Assembly (NCBI RefSeq): GCF_014203365.1
Contig: NZ_JACHIS010000001.1
Location: forward strand, 2,232,001 to 2,296,000
Reading direction: 5' to 3'
Origin: Actinoalloteichus hymeniacidonis
GTDB taxonomy: Bacteria; Actinomycetota; Actinomycetes; Mycobacteriales; Pseudonocardiaceae
DNA: 64,000 nt
The position numbers and the translations under genes are program-made. Under the pieces are notes generated by a model. That model was given only the letters and a program-made list of their open reading frames with translations. It had not been told where the DNA came from and did no database searches. Below, piece after piece: positions 9,783-18,992 of this stretch (positions are counted from its first letter, which is position 1; each line of letters opens with the position of its first letter).

Positions 9783-10085
9783 TCAATGCTGTTCCGCGTC
9801 GGCCGCCTGCCTGCCATCGGTCCGGGGTCGTCGTGTGAGGCGTAGGGCCAGCAGTCCCCCGATGCCCGGAATAATGGCTGTGAGCAGGGTTTTCCTCGGG
9901 GCGTGCTCGGCCATGGCGGCAGCGATGATGACGAGGAGATAGGAGCACCCGTGGACAGGTCCGATTGCCGAGGTGATCGGACCCCAATGGACGGTGGCCA
10001 GGTTTGCCAGCAGCACCGCCAGGGACACGAATTCGAGCTGAGCGGCCCTGGTGAGTAACGCGTACTCGGGTCGCACGACTATCAC
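9783..10085 (-). CDS. DUF3817-family small membrane protein
   Basis: The 100-aa product has about three hydrophobic segments and the GPVHGCSYLLVI motif typical of DUF3817 proteins, which are small actinobacterial integral membrane proteins of unknown function. The start is a GTG with AAAGGA very close before it; a second in-frame GTG at 10076 is also possible. The start region takes part in the degenerate 76-bp repeats that follow upstream. Confidence 0.75.
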   Translation of the reverse strand: MIVVRPEYALLTRAAQLEFVSLAVLLANLATVHWGPITSAIGPVHGCSYLLVIIAAAMAEHAPRKTLLTAIIPGIGGLLALRLTRRPRTDGRQAADAEQH

Positions 10086-10243
10086 ATTCCTTTTGTCGGG
10101 GCGCGGAGGGATGCTGTTAATCGACTGCGGAGGGTTGACGATCGAATTCCACGACTATCACATGCCTATCGGAATTCGGGAGGGGGTTGCCGTTGATTGA
10201 ACGCGGCGAGTTGTGTATTCGGGTCGCGCGAGTATCACACCCC
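10061..10243. repeat. degenerate tandem repeat, unit about 76 bp
   Basis: CACGACTATCACAT occurs at 10074 and 10150, and a variant, CGCGAGTATCACAC, at 10227. The spacing is 76 and 77 bp. Flanking sequence also aligns, such as CTGTTAATCGAC with CCGTTGATTGAA, and ACTCGGGTCGCAC with ATTCGGGTCGCGC. Read on the minus strand, each unit repeats the initiation region of the DUF3817 gene. Confidence 0.55.
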
Positions 10244-10714
10244 GGTTGTCGAACCGGGACGCACGATCATCAAGACGGTGACCGTGGCCCACAGCAGGTT
10301 GAACATCCCGGTGGTCATGGCCAATCGGCGGGTTAGGGCGGTGGTCGTATCGGCGGCTGCCGAGGGCGGTTCGACGCCGACCTGGGTGAGCAGGGTGTCC
10401 TGGATCGGCAGGAGAACCATGATCAGAAGGGCCGCCGCGATGGCGGTCAGGGTCATCGAGACGATCAACCATGCATCGGTGAGGACACCGAGACTCACCG
10501 CAGTGGCGATACCGAAGACGGGCACCACCACTCCGACGACCGCGTAGACCCGGCAGATGCGGTGCAGGGTCCGCAACACCGCGACCGCTCGGTTGTCGCC
10601 AGGGGATGAGAGCGCGGTGCGCGCCGCGACGGGGAACATGCTGGCCGCCACGGCGACCGGCCCGATAGCGATGATCGCGGCGATGACGTGCACGCTGAGC
10701 AGGAACTTGGTCAA
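10235..10714 (-). CDS. predicted four-helix membrane protein
   Basis: The product has about four transmembrane helices (SVHVIAAIIAIGPVAVAAS, AVVGVVVPVFGIATA, a third helix around LTAIAAALLIMVLL, and a C-terminal FNLLWATVTVLMIV). It resembles DUF2269-type integral membrane proteins, but I cannot name a function. A TTG start at 10714 has GAGG five bases before it. An ATG at 10765 would add 17 residues without a clear ribosome site. The gene ends inside the third repeat unit and lies upstream of the DUF3817 gene on the same strand. Confidence 0.65.
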   Translation of the reverse strand: MTKFLLSVHVIAAIIAIGPVAVAASMFPVAARTALSSPGDNRAVAVLRTLHRICRVYAVVGVVVPVFGIATAVSLGVLTDAWLIVSMTLTAIAAALLIMVLLPIQDTLLTQVGVEPPSAAADTTTALTRRLAMTTGMFNLLWATVTVLMIVRPGSTTGV

Positions 10715-11036
10715 GGAACCCTCGTCTTCCACGAGAACGGCGTTTCCGACCCGCCCGCCAGGCATGACTCAACCGCGACCCCGATATCGGGATATCGACG
10801 CCGAGTGTTGACCCTCCGTGCGCACTCGGCCGACGTGGCTGGCCGGACTGCGCCTCCTGTCGACTGCGAGGTCGGGCACGGGCGGACTCCTCGCCACCCG
10901 GCCAGCCGACAGTAGGCCGGTGACCCGGCGGCCAGAAGTGGCGGAACTGCCAACTATCGATGAGTTTCAGTCAGCGGTTCCGCCTGGCCGGGTGGCGAGG
11001 TGGACGTCCGTTGTTCTTCGTGGAGGCGAGCTTGTC

Positions 11037-12044
11037 TCAGGAGAACAACCCGCTGTACGCGTTCAGCGCGGGCTGGCCGCCGAGATGCGCGTAGAGGACG
11101 GTGGCGTCGGCGGGAATGTCGCCGTCGCGCACTAGATCGATCAGCCCGGCCATCGACTTGCCCTCGTAGACCGGGTCGAGGATGACGCCCTCCAGGCTGC
11201 CGGTGAGTCGCATCGCGGCCAGGGTCGAGTCCACCGGGATGCCGTACTCCGCGCCCGCCCAGCCGGCTCGGACCTCGATCTCCTCGGAGCGCAGGTCACG
11301 GCCGAGCCCGATCAGATCGGCGGTGGCACGGGCGATCTTCTCCACCTGGGCATGTGTCTCGGCGAGCCGGGCCGAGGCGTCGATGCCGATGACGCGGCGC
11401 GGGCGGTCCTGGCCGGCGAATCCCGCGATCATGCCCGCCTGCGTAGAGCCGGTCACGCTGCACACGACGATGGTGTCGAAGAAGATCCCGAGTTCCTGTT
11501 CCTGCCGCTGCACCTCGGCGGCCCAGTTCGCGAAGCCCAGCCCGCCGAGCCGATGGTCCGATGCTCCGGCCGGGATGGCATACGGGGTGCCGCCCTGCTC
11601 GCGGATGTCCGCCAGCGCCCGTTCCCAGCTCTCCTTGAATCCGATGCCGAACTCGGCCCGCACCAGTTCGACCTCGGCGCCCAGCACGCGTGAGAGCAGG
11701 ATGTTGCCCACCTTGTCGTTCACCGCATCGGGCCAGTCGACCCAGCTCTCCTGCACCAACCGTGCCCTCAGCCCGAGCTTGGCGGCGACCGCGGCGACCT
11801 GGCGGGTGTGATTGGACTGGATGCCGCCGATCGAGACCAGGGTGTCCGCGCCCTGCGCCAGTGCGTCCGGCACCAGGTATTCCAGTTTGCGCGTCTTGTT
11901 GCCGCCGAAGGCCAGCCCGCTGTTGCAGTCCTCGCGTTTCGCCCAGATACGTGGACCGCCCAGATGCGCGGTCAGTCGCTCCAGCGGATGGACCGGGCTG
12001 GGTCCGAAGAGCAGCGGGTGTCGGGGGAAGTCCTCGATGGACAT
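11037..12044 (-). CDS. acdS: 1-aminocyclopropane-1-carboxylate deaminase
   Basis: This 335-aa PLP enzyme splits ACC, the plant ethylene precursor, into 2-oxobutanoate and ammonia in the cytoplasm. It matches the AcdS family from end to end: [19 protein letters not shown] with the PLP lysine at position 50, [35 protein letters not shown] and [11 protein letters not shown]. The Glu of VYEGKSM and the Leu of AHLGG are the residues that separate true ACC deaminases from D-cysteine desulfhydrases. The ATG follows GAGGAG by 8 bases. A GntR regulator lies upstream on the same strand. The gene hints at association with plants or fungi. Confidence 0.93.
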   Translation of the reverse strand: MSIEDFPRHPLLFGPSPVHPLERLTAHLGGPRIWAKREDCNSGLAFGGNKTRKLEYLVPDALAQGADTLVSIGGIQSNHTRQVAAVAAKLGLRARLVQESWVDWPDAVNDKVGNILLSRVLGAEVELVRAEFGIGFKESWERALADIREQGGTPYAIPAGASDHRLGGLGFANWAAEVQRQEQELGIFFDTIVVCSVTGSTQAGMIAGFAGQDRPRRVIGIDASARLAETHAQVEKIARATADLIGLGRDLRSEEIEVRAGWAGAEYGIPVDSTLAAMRLTGSLEGVILDPVYEGKSMAGLIDLVRDGDIPADATVLYAHLGGQPALNAYSGLFS

Positions 12045-12187
12045 GGCGAATACTCCTCGGGCCGATGGGGTTCCGGTGGTCGGTGCTGCCTGCGGTGCGT
12101 TCGGCGCGGCGCTGGGACGGTTGCCCGGTGCCGTTGTCGAAGTAGCGGACGCGCATGCCGTCGCAGGCATGGGCATTCGGGCCGTAG

Positions 12188-12832
12188 CTACGGCGCGTCG
12201 GTCTCCTCGGCGTGCAGCAGCGGTTCGAGGGTCTCCCAGTTGTGACGGGTGGCCACGGCGGCGTGCTCGGCCTCGCCTGCGGCACACAGCTCGATGATCC
12301 GGCTGTGTTGGGCGACCGATCCCCGACCGGCGAGCGACGCGAAGCGCACCCGTTCCACTCGGCGCAGTAGCGGGGTGACCTGGTCGAGCATCGCGTGCAG
12401 GGTTTCATTGGCGGCTGCGGTCACCGTGACGGCGTGGAAGTCGTCGTCTGCGGCGAGCGCGCCGTCGACATCCTCGGCCTCCAACGCCTCGGCGAGGCGT
12501 TGGTTGGCCTGGCGCATCAGTGCCAGCTCGGTCTCGGTCAGCGCGGGGACGGCACTGCGCACCGCGAGTTCGTGGAGCGCCGCCGCCACGGCCTGCGCCT
12601 CGCGCGTGGCGCGGACATCCAGTGGGGCGACGATCGTGTAGCGGCCGGGCTTGGATCGCACGAGGCCGGCCTGATCCAACCTCGACAGCGCCTCCCGAAT
12701 CGGTGTCCGGCTCACTCCGAGCCAGTCGATCAGCTCGGAGTCGACCAGCCGTTCGCCGGGGGCGAGCGTGCCATCGACGATCGCATCCCGAATCGCCCGA
12801 TAGGCATCGTCGCGCAGCAGCGACCTCGCCAT
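12188..12832 (-). CDS. GntR-family regulator (FCD type)
   Basis: This 214-aa protein has an N-terminal winged helix ([20 protein letters not shown] and [20 protein letters not shown]) and an alpha-helical FCD-like effector domain with metal-site-type residues (DDDFHAV, and a late H-N pair). Such regulators are usually released from DNA by small carboxylates. The neighbouring acdS gene 143 bp downstream suggests ACC, 2-oxobutanoate or a related acid as signal, which is inference. An upstream ATG at 12860 would overlap the palindrome, so I prefer 12832. Confidence 0.85.
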   Translation of the reverse strand: MARSLLRDDAYRAIRDAIVDGTLAPGERLVDSELIDWLGVSRTPIREALSRLDQAGLVRSKPGRYTIVAPLDVRATREAQAVAAALHELAVRSAVPALTETELALMRQANQRLAEALEAEDVDGALAADDDFHAVTVTAAANETLHAMLDQVTPLLRRVERVRFASLAGRGSVAQHSRIIELCAAGEAEHAAVATRHNWETLEPLLHAEETDAP

Positions 12833-12858
12833 GACATGGTGACTCTCCGGTACCGGCA

Positions 12859-12872
12859 TGCAATATATTGCA
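12859..12872. promoter_or_regulatory. perfect 14-bp palindrome, likely GntR operator
   Basis: TGCAATATATTGCA is a perfect palindrome 27 bp upstream of the GntR-type gene, in otherwise GC-rich DNA. Its size and place fit autoregulation by the FCD-type regulator and control of acdS. Confidence 0.65.
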
Positions 12873-13488
12873 CATCGCCGAGCCTCGGCCGTCAAGAGTT
12901 GACGGAGAGCGCTACCCGTACCCGCCCGACCCGGCCCGATAGGAACGCGCGGTGCGCGTGAGCATCTTGATGCTGGTGCTCTTCTCGGGCGTGCTGTGAC
13001 AGCCCTGCGTTCCGGGGGCGCCGCCCCCGAGGGTGAGCACCCGATGCTGCGCGGGACGTGGGCCCCACGGGCGCCCCGGCGCTGGGTGGAGCGCCCACGC
13101 CTCGCAACCGACTGATCAAGCTCGTGCCTGGGTTGGGTCCGCTTATTTTTGTCGATCAGGTGCGAGGCGCTCCGAGGTCTGGTCGTTGTGGGCGGCGGTT
13201 CGGCGGGGAGTGGTGACGCTCTGTCGAGGTTTTCGGGCTTGGTTTGTGCCTGGTGGCGGTGCGGGTCACATCGGGTGGTGGCGTTGGGTGAGCGGCGCTT
13301 AGGTTCGGATTTGTACGTCACGCCCGGTCATCACGACGCGGCCCCCTTGAGCGGCCGGTGTCGGAGCCCCTTTCAAGTCCTCTTCATCTTCTTCGTGTGG
13401 GACATGGGGCAGGTCGGATCGCCGACCTTTCGATGGCCTTCATCTAGGGCGCCCCGTGTTCTGTTTTCGAGTTGTATTGGAGCTTGGT
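12873..13488. other. gene-free region with hairpins upstream of the M23 gene
   Basis: No convincing gene is seen. A 7-bp GC hairpin occurs at 13013-13029. A long imperfect inverted repeat pairs 13088-13117 with 13154-13173: blocks GGAGCGC, CCTCGCA and TGATC return as GATCA, TGCGAGG and GCGCTCC around a T-rich loop. The last 300 bp form the leader of the peptidase gene. Confidence 0.5.
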
Positions 13489-14178
13489 TTGACGCTGCGT
13501 ACCCGTAACCCGTTCGTTCGTTCCTCCAGGGTTGGTAAGTCGGCTGTGTCGGCGGTGTTGGCCGGTGCGTTCCTGCTGGGCGGTCAGCCGCTGTTGGCCG
13601 GTGCCACCGAGACCCCCGCCCCTGCGTCTGCTGATGGTGGGGTCACGGCCGAGCAGGACGCCGGCGCGGCGATGGCCCCGCTGTACAACGACGTCGCCCC
13701 GACGTTGCAGTTCCACACCCTCGCGGGTGAGGCCCAGGCCCATTCCGCCCGGGTCGCCGAGCAGGCAGCCGCTGAGGCGGAGGCCAACCGTCCGGAGTTC
13801 GTCAAGCCCGCCGAGGGAACCTTCACCTCCGGCTACGGCGCCCGCTGGGGCACCAACCACTTCGGTATCGACATCGCAGGCCCCATCGGCACCCCCGTGG
13901 TCTCGGCCACCGACGGCACGGTGATCAACGCCGGGCCGGCCACCGGCTTCGGCCAGTGGGTCCGCGTCCAGGCCCCCGACGGCACCATCACCACCTACGG
14001 CCACGTCGAGACCTTCACCGCGAGTGTCGGTGAGCAGGTCAAGGCCGGCGATCAGATCGCCACGATCGGTAACCGTGGCCAGTCCACCGGGCCGCACCTG
14101 CACTTCGAGGTCAACGTCGGCGGCCAGAAGATCGACCCCCAGCCCTGGCTGGCCGAGCGCGGCATCACCGTCCAGTAA
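13489..14178 (+). CDS. secreted M23 peptidoglycan peptidase
   Basis: This 229-aa exported protein has a signal peptide (hydrophobic VSAVLAGAFLLGG), a short spacer, and a C-terminal M23/LytM zinc peptidase domain. The domain shows the metal ligands His and Asp in TNHFGIDIAGP, and His in GPHLHFEV. Such enzymes cut peptide cross-links of the cell wall. All catalytic motifs are present, so it is probably active. The TTG start at 13489 follows GGAG by 6 bases; a GTG at 13456 without a ribosome site is the alternative. It is followed by a strong terminator, so it stands alone. Confidence 0.9.
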   Translation: MTLRTRNPFVRSSRVGKSAVSAVLAGAFLLGGQPLLAGATETPAPASADGGVTAEQDAGAAMAPLYNDVAPTLQFHTLAGEAQAHSARVAEQAAAEAEANRPEFVKPAEGTFTSGYGARWGTNHFGIDIAGPIGTPVVSATDGTVINAGPATGFGQWVRVQAPDGTITTYGHVETFTASVGEQVKAGDQIATIGNRGQSTGPHLHFEVNVGGQKIDPQPWLAERGITVQ

Positions 14179-14202
14179 GAAACACCCGAGCAACAACACC
14201 CG

Positions 14203-14233
14203 AGACCCCCGCCAGAACACCTGGCGGGGGTCT
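14203..14233 (+). terminator. terminator after the M23 gene
   Basis: A perfect 13-bp stem, AGACCCCCGCCAG with CTGGCGGGGGTCT around AACAC, lies 25 bp past the stop codon and is followed by TCGTTGT. Confidence 0.85.
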
Positions 14234-14337
14234 TCGTTGTATCCGAGGCCCGGCGCTGGCGGCGCCGAAGCCCGGTGGTGCGCCCGGCGTGACGGTGGGG
14301 GCGGCGATCCCGTCACGCCGGGCGAGCTGCGCCGCAC

Positions 14338-15750
14338 TCAGGCGGGCGTGTTCTCCTTGGCCGAGCCTGCGCCTGCCGACACCGGAGCGGGCACGGTCTC
14401 GACCTCCGCCGCCGCATCCTTGGCCGGTGCGTGGTCGTCGACCAGGGTGGCCTCGTTGAACGGCGCCTCCCCGGAGAACACTCGCTTGGCCTGGGCGGCG
14501 TCGAACTCCTTCGTCCACGAGCCGATCAATACCGTCGCCACCGCGTTGCCCGCGAAGTTGGTCAGCGCGCGTGCCTCCGACATGAAGCGGTCGATACCGA
14601 GGATGAAGCCGACGCCGTCGACCAACTCGGGCCGGTGCGACTGCAGACCGCCTGCCAGCGTCGCGATACCCGCACCGCTCACACCCGCCGCGCCCTTCGA
14701 GGCGATGATCATGAAGATCAGCAGCGAGATCTGCTCGCTCACCGCGAGCGGGCTGCCCTGGGCGGCCGCGACGAACAGCGTCGCCATCGTCAGGTAGATC
14801 GCGGTGCCGTCGAGGTTGAAGGAGTAGCCGGTGGGCACCGTGATGCCGACGACCGGCTTGCTCACCCCGAGGTGCTCCATCTTCGCGATCAGCCTGGGCA
14901 GCGCGGACTCCGAGGAGGATGTGGAGAAGATCAGCAGGAACTCGCGGCCCAGGTAGCGCAGCAGCGAGAAGATGCTGATGCCCGCGCCCAGCCGCAGCAC
15001 CGTGCCGAGGACGACGAAGATGAAGATGAGACACGTCGCGTAGAAGCCGACCATGATCACGGCCAGGCTGCGCAGCGCATCCCAGCCGGTCTCGCCGACC
15101 ACTGCGGCGATCGCGCCGAATGCGCCGACCGGTGCCGCCCACATGATCATCGACAGGATGCGGAACACCAACCGTTGGATGTGCTCGATGCCCCGCAGCA
15201 CCGGCTCACCCGACTTGCTCATCTTCTGTAGCGCGAAGCCCGCCAGCAGCGCGACCAGCAGGGTCTGCAGCACCGATCCGTCGGTGAACGCCGAGACCAT
15301 CGTCTCCGGGATGATCCCGAGCAGGAAGTCGACGGTGCCCTCGCCGGAACCGGCGCTCTCCTGGACCTCGGCGGCCGCCGCCGGATCCAGCTGCATGCCC
15401 TCGCCGGGGTGCAGCAGGTTGCCGACGACCAGGCCGATCGCCAGGGCGAAGGTCGACATTCCGATGAAGTAGCAGAGAGCCAGCAGGCCCACCTTGCCGA
15501 CACTCGCGGCCTTGGCCACCGAGCCGATGCCGAGCACGATGGTGCAGAAGATGATCGGGCTGATCATCATCTTGATCAGGTCGACGAAGCCCTCGCCCAG
15601 CGGCTTGAGCCCGACGGCGAACTCGGGGACGGCGAAACCGACGATGATGCCGAGGACCACCGCGGAGATCACCGCGATGTACAGGTAGTGCATGCGGTCG
15701 CGCCGAGCCGGCTTCTGCCCGGCCTCGTCGACGGTCGGCGGTGTTGGCAC
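14338..15750 (-). CDS. dctA: C4-dicarboxylate symporter of the DctA/GltP family
   Basis: This 470-aa inner-membrane carrier belongs to the DAACS family, which imports succinate, fumarate, malate or glutamate with protons or sodium. The re-entrant loop motif TSSSESALPR (277-286), the substrate-site motif VPTGYSFNLDG (305-315) and a late NFAGNA motif are present, with about eight hydrophobic segments. The hydrophilic C-terminal tail is Ala/Glu-rich. The gene is divergent from a CitA/DcuS-like sensor kinase, which favours a dicarboxylate over an amino acid and suggests control by that system. The 222-bp shared spacer would hold both promoters. Confidence 0.9.
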   Translation of the reverse strand: MPTPPTVDEAGQKPARRDRMHYLYIAVISAVVLGIIVGFAVPEFAVGLKPLGEGFVDLIKMMISPIIFCTIVLGIGSVAKAASVGKVGLLALCYFIGMSTFALAIGLVVGNLLHPGEGMQLDPAAAAEVQESAGSGEGTVDFLLGIIPETMVSAFTDGSVLQTLLVALLAGFALQKMSKSGEPVLRGIEHIQRLVFRILSMIMWAAPVGAFGAIAAVVGETGWDALRSLAVIMVGFYATCLIFIFVVLGTVLRLGAGISIFSLLRYLGREFLLIFSTSSSESALPRLIAKMEHLGVSKPVVGITVPTGYSFNLDGTAIYLTMATLFVAAAQGSPLAVSEQISLLIFMIIASKGAAGVSGAGIATLAGGLQSHRPELVDGVGFILGIDRFMSEARALTNFAGNAVATVLIGSWTKEFDAAQAKRVFSGEAPFNEATLVDDHAPAKDAAAEVETVPAPVSAGAGSAKENTPA

Positions 15751-15972
15751 CGTTGCCTCCTAGCAGGATGTGCGATTCGGAGTGACTATCCGGCGCCTTA
15801 TGAGCTGGGTCACGCTTGTGTTCATTGTGTAAATCGAACGGGTGCGGTTGCGGGCGCGACCGTGCTCGACGTGCGCCGGCCCCGTAGCCGTCACCGGGAA
15901 GGGCTACGGGAGCGGCGGCCGGCAGTCTGAACTCGCAGCACAGCGGCCTGGTCCCATTCCGCCCACTTCCGC

Positions 15973-17601
15973 ATGTGGTCCCATGAGCAGATGCGGAAGC
16001 GGCACTGGAGCCTGGCCAGGCAATTGCTCGTGCTGCAGGTGGCGGTCGTGGGCGTGCTGGTCGCGGGCGCCCTGATACCCGCTTATCTCGACGCGGCCAG
16101 GGTCACCGAGGACCGCGCGGCCGACGAGGTCACCGCCGTGGCCGTCACCGTGCGGGACTCACCGAGTGTCCGTGCGGCCCTGACCAGGGCCGATCCGAGT
16201 CTCGAACTACAGCCCTTCGCAGAACGGGTACGTAGGGACACCGACGTCGACTTCGTGACGATCATGAATCCCAGCGGTGTCCGGTATTCGCATCCCAACC
16301 CGGAGTTGATAGGACAGCGATTCATCGGACACACCGAGAGCGCGCTACGCGGCGAGGTCCTCACCGAGACCTACACCGGAACCCTCGGCCCATCGCTGCG
16401 GACCGTGGCGCCTGTCTTCGGAGCCGACGGCGAGGAGATCATCGGCCTGGTCGCCGTCGGCATCACCGTGACCTCGGTGGCCGGGGAGCTGGCCGGTCGG
16501 GTGCCCGGCCTGCTGTTGGTCGCGTTGGGCGTCCTGATCGCCGGAGTGGGCGGCAGCATCCTGGTCAGCGCCCGGCTGCGCAGACAGACCCGAGGTGTGG
16601 CGCCCGCCGAGCTGAGCCAGATGTTCGAGTACTACGAGGCGATCCTCGGCTCGGTTCGGGAGGGCCTGCTGCTCGTGGGCAGGGACGGGCGCATCAGACT
16701 GTGCAACGATGCGGCTCGCGAGCTGCTGGACCTCGCAGGCGATCCGAGGGGCGTCGCCGTGGCCGATATCGGCTTGGCCGACGACCTCGTCGACGCGGTG
16801 ACCGCAGCCGAGACCCGCTCGGATGAGATCCACCTCGCCGACACCCGGGTGCTGGTGGTCAACGTGGCCCCGGTCCGATCCGGTGGACGTGATCAGGGCA
16901 CCGTGGTGACGCTGCGGGATCACACCGAGCTGCAGAGCCTGACCGGCGAGTTGAACACCGTGCGCGGGTTCGCCGAGTCCCTGCGCTCGCAGGCGCACGA
17001 GTCGGCGAATCGGTTGCACACCGTGGTCTCGCTGGTCGAACTCGGCCGCACGAACGAGGCCGTTGACTTCGCGACCGCGGAGCTGGTGACCGCCCAACAG
17101 CTCACCGACCGGGTGGTCGGGGCGGTGTCCGAGCCGGTGTTGGCGGCGTTGTTGCTCGGCAAGTCCGCCGAGGCCGACGAGCGGGGCGTCGAACTCGTCC
17201 TGAGCGCCGACACCTCGATGCAGGACGCCGAATCCAGCATCGATGCGCGGGATCTGGTCACCATCCTGGGCAACCTCGTCGACAACGCGATCGACGCCGC
17301 CGTCGAGAATGCCGAGACACGGTCTGCCAAGGTGACGGTCACCGTGCGTGCCGAGAACGGCGGACTGCTGGTCAGGGTCGCCGACACCGGCGGGGGAGTG
17401 GCCCCCGAGGTCGCACAGGAGATGTTCCGCCGAGGGTGGTCCACGAAGTCGGGCGGTTCGCTCGGTGGCCGAGGACTCGGCCTGGCGCTCGTGGGCCAGG
17501 CGGTGCGTCGCCATGGTGGCACGATCGAGATCGGCTCCGACCTCGGAGCCGTCTTCACGGTGCGATTGCCCGCCGGGCCGAGAGGAAGCGGAGTCGGATG
17601 A
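15973..17601 (+). CDS. CitA/DcuS-type sensor histidine kinase
   Basis: This 542-aa membrane kinase has transmembrane helices at about 17-37 and 178-198 with a periplasmic-type PAS/Cache sensor between them (VDFVTIMNPSGVRYSHPNP is typical of dicarboxylate and citrate sensors). A cytoplasmic PAS domain (about 220-320) precedes the phospho-acceptor His342 in SQAHESANRLHTV and the HATPase domain with NLVDNAIDAA and GRGLGLALV. It should sense an external C4-dicarboxylate or citrate and phosphorylate the next gene's product. An in-frame ATG at 15991 is an alternative start. It overlaps the regulator gene by 4 bases. Confidence 0.9.
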   Translation: MWSHEQMRKRHWSLARQLLVLQVAVVGVLVAGALIPAYLDAARVTEDRAADEVTAVAVTVRDSPSVRAALTRADPSLELQPFAERVRRDTDVDFVTIMNPSGVRYSHPNPELIGQRFIGHTESALRGEVLTETYTGTLGPSLRTVAPVFGADGEEIIGLVAVGITVTSVAGELAGRVPGLLLVALGVLIAGVGGSILVSARLRRQTRGVAPAELSQMFEYYEAILGSVREGLLLVGRDGRIRLCNDAARELLDLAGDPRGVAVADIGLADDLVDAVTAAETRSDEIHLADTRVLVVNVAPVRSGGRDQGTVVTLRDHTELQSLTGELNTVRGFAESLRSQAHESANRLHTVVSLVELGRTNEAVDFATAELVTAQQLTDRVVGAVSEPVLAALLLGKSAEADERGVELVLSADTSMQDAESSIDARDLVTILGNLVDNAIDAAVENAETRSAKVTVTVRAENGGLLVRVADTGGGVAPEVAQEMFRRGWSTKSGGSLGGRGLGLALVGQAVRRHGGTIEIGSDLGAVFTVRLPAGPRGSGVG

Positions 17602-18272
17602 TCCGGGTGCTGGTGGTCGAGGACGACCCGGTCGCCGCGGCGGCCCATCGCACCTATGTCGAGCGGGTGGCCGGATTCACCGTCGCCGGGGTGGTGCATT
17701 CCGGGAGCGCCGCGATCCGATTCTGCGAACGGGGCGAGGTCGACCTCGTCCTGCTCGACTTCTATCTCCCCGACCTGCACGGGCTGGCGGTCTGCCGGGC
17801 ATTGCGAGCGGCAGGCAGTTCCGTCGACGTGATCGCCGTGACCTCGGCCCGCGACCTCACGGTGGTGCGGGCGGCGGTCTCGGCGGGGATCGTGCAGTAC
17901 CTGTTGAAGCCGTTCACCTTCGCCTCGTTGCGGGCCAAGTTGGAGCGCTATCGCCGGTTCCGCGACCAGGTCCTGCGCACCGGCGAGGTCGACGATCAAG
18001 CCGAGATCGACGGGGTACTCGCCACCCTGCGCACTCCCGACCACGGGGCCCTGCCCAAGGGCATGACCGGTCACACCCTGGATCTGGTGAGTGCGGCGCT
18101 GCGGGCGGCGGGGGACGGGCTCTCCGCTGCGGCGTTGGCAGGCGAGGTCGGGGTGTCCAGGGTGACGGCCCGCCGTTATCTGGAGTACCTCGCAGACAAC
18201 GGCCTGGCCCGCCGCACCCCGCATTACGGTCAAGTCGGCCGACCGGAGGTTCGGTACTCGGCGATCAGGTGA
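17598..18272 (+). CDS. CitB/DcuR-type response regulator
   Basis: This 224-aa protein has an N-terminal receiver domain with acidic pocket VVEDD, phospho-acceptor Asp54 in LLDFYLP, and Lys104 in LLKPF. A C-terminal helix-turn-helix (AAALAGEVGVSRVTARRYLEYL) is of the type found in CitT/DcuR regulators. Its ATG overlaps the kinase stop (ATGA), so the two are translationally coupled. The divergent dctA gene is the obvious target. Confidence 0.92.
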   Translation: MIRVLVVEDDPVAAAAHRTYVERVAGFTVAGVVHSGSAAIRFCERGEVDLVLLDFYLPDLHGLAVCRALRAAGSSVDVIAVTSARDLTVVRAAVSAGIVQYLLKPFTFASLRAKLERYRRFRDQVLRTGEVDDQAEIDGVLATLRTPDHGALPKGMTGHTLDLVSAALRAAGDGLSAAALAGEVGVSRVTARRYLEYLADNGLARRTPHYGQVGRPEVRYSAIR

Positions 18273-18278
18273 GCCCGG

Positions 18279-18992
18279 TCAGTCGGCGAAGAAGAGGAAG
18301 ACCACCGCATCCCTGGCCAGCAGGAAACCCGCGATACCGACTATCCAGCCGAGCGCGTCGCCCCCGTTCTTGGTCATCCAGTCGTTGAGTCGCTGCAACA
18401 GCGGATCCACCCGCTGGTGTGCGATCAGCCTGGCCAGGATCAGCACCAGCGCGGGCAGCACCATGACCATGCAGTACAGGGCCAGGGTCAGGGTGGTGGC
18501 GGCGAAGGACATCCCCGAGGCGATCAGCAGCCCGATGGCGGCTAGATAAGGCAGCATCGTGGCCACCTCGATGGTGGCCGCCAACAGTGCCAGGCTGATC
18601 AACGAGCCGGTGTTGCCCTCGCCGATCATCGCTCGTTCGCGCCATTGCGTCATACGGCCCGGTCGACTCTTGGCGGCCTGTCGTTTCGAGGTGAGCCGGA
18701 AGCTGTAGGCGAACAGGCCGACGCCCAGTGCCAGCTGGATGCTGCGCAACACCGTCTCGTCGATGCTTGAGAGCAGCGAGCCGATCGAGTCGAGGAAGGC
18801 CTCGGCGCCCAGCAGGATGAGCAGCCCGACGGCGAAGTAGAAGACCACGATGGTGCCGAGGTAGACGGCGAAACGGCCGAGTCGCACCCTGCCGGGGGCC
18901 AGCAGTAACCAGATGGGGATGAACAGTGTTCCGATGCTGGTGCTGTCGACGAGGGCCAGGCCGATGAGGCCGAGCGCTAGAGCGATGGTCAT
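18279..18992 (-). CDS. GAP-family integral membrane protein
   Basis: This 237-aa protein with about six transmembrane helices matches the GAP/Sap (sulfolipid-addressing) family common in mycobacteria and relatives, whose members help export cell-envelope lipids. The N-terminus (ALGLIGLALVDSTSIGTLFIPIWLLLAP) is typical. The substrate is not known. Its ATG overlaps the stop of the TetR gene upstream by 4 bases, so both are made together and the repressor probably controls the pair. Confidence 0.85.
   Translation of the reverse strand: MTIALALGLIGLALVDSTSIGTLFIPIWLLLAPGRVRLGRFAVYLGTIVVFYFAVGLLILLGAEAFLDSIGSLLSSIDETVLRSIQLALGVGLFAYSFRLTSKRQAAKSRPGRMTQWRERAMIGEGNTGSLISLALLAATIEVATMLPYLAAIGLLIASGMSFAATTLTLALYCMVMVLPALVLILARLIAHQRVDPLLQRLNDWMTKNGGDALGWIVGIAGFLLARDAVVFLFFAD

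Noticed and set aside
13180-13488. A ydaO-type (cyclic di-AMP) riboswitch before the M23 peptidase
   Set aside because: Such elements often precede actinobacterial wall hydrolases, but I could not find the conserved core motifs in this leader.
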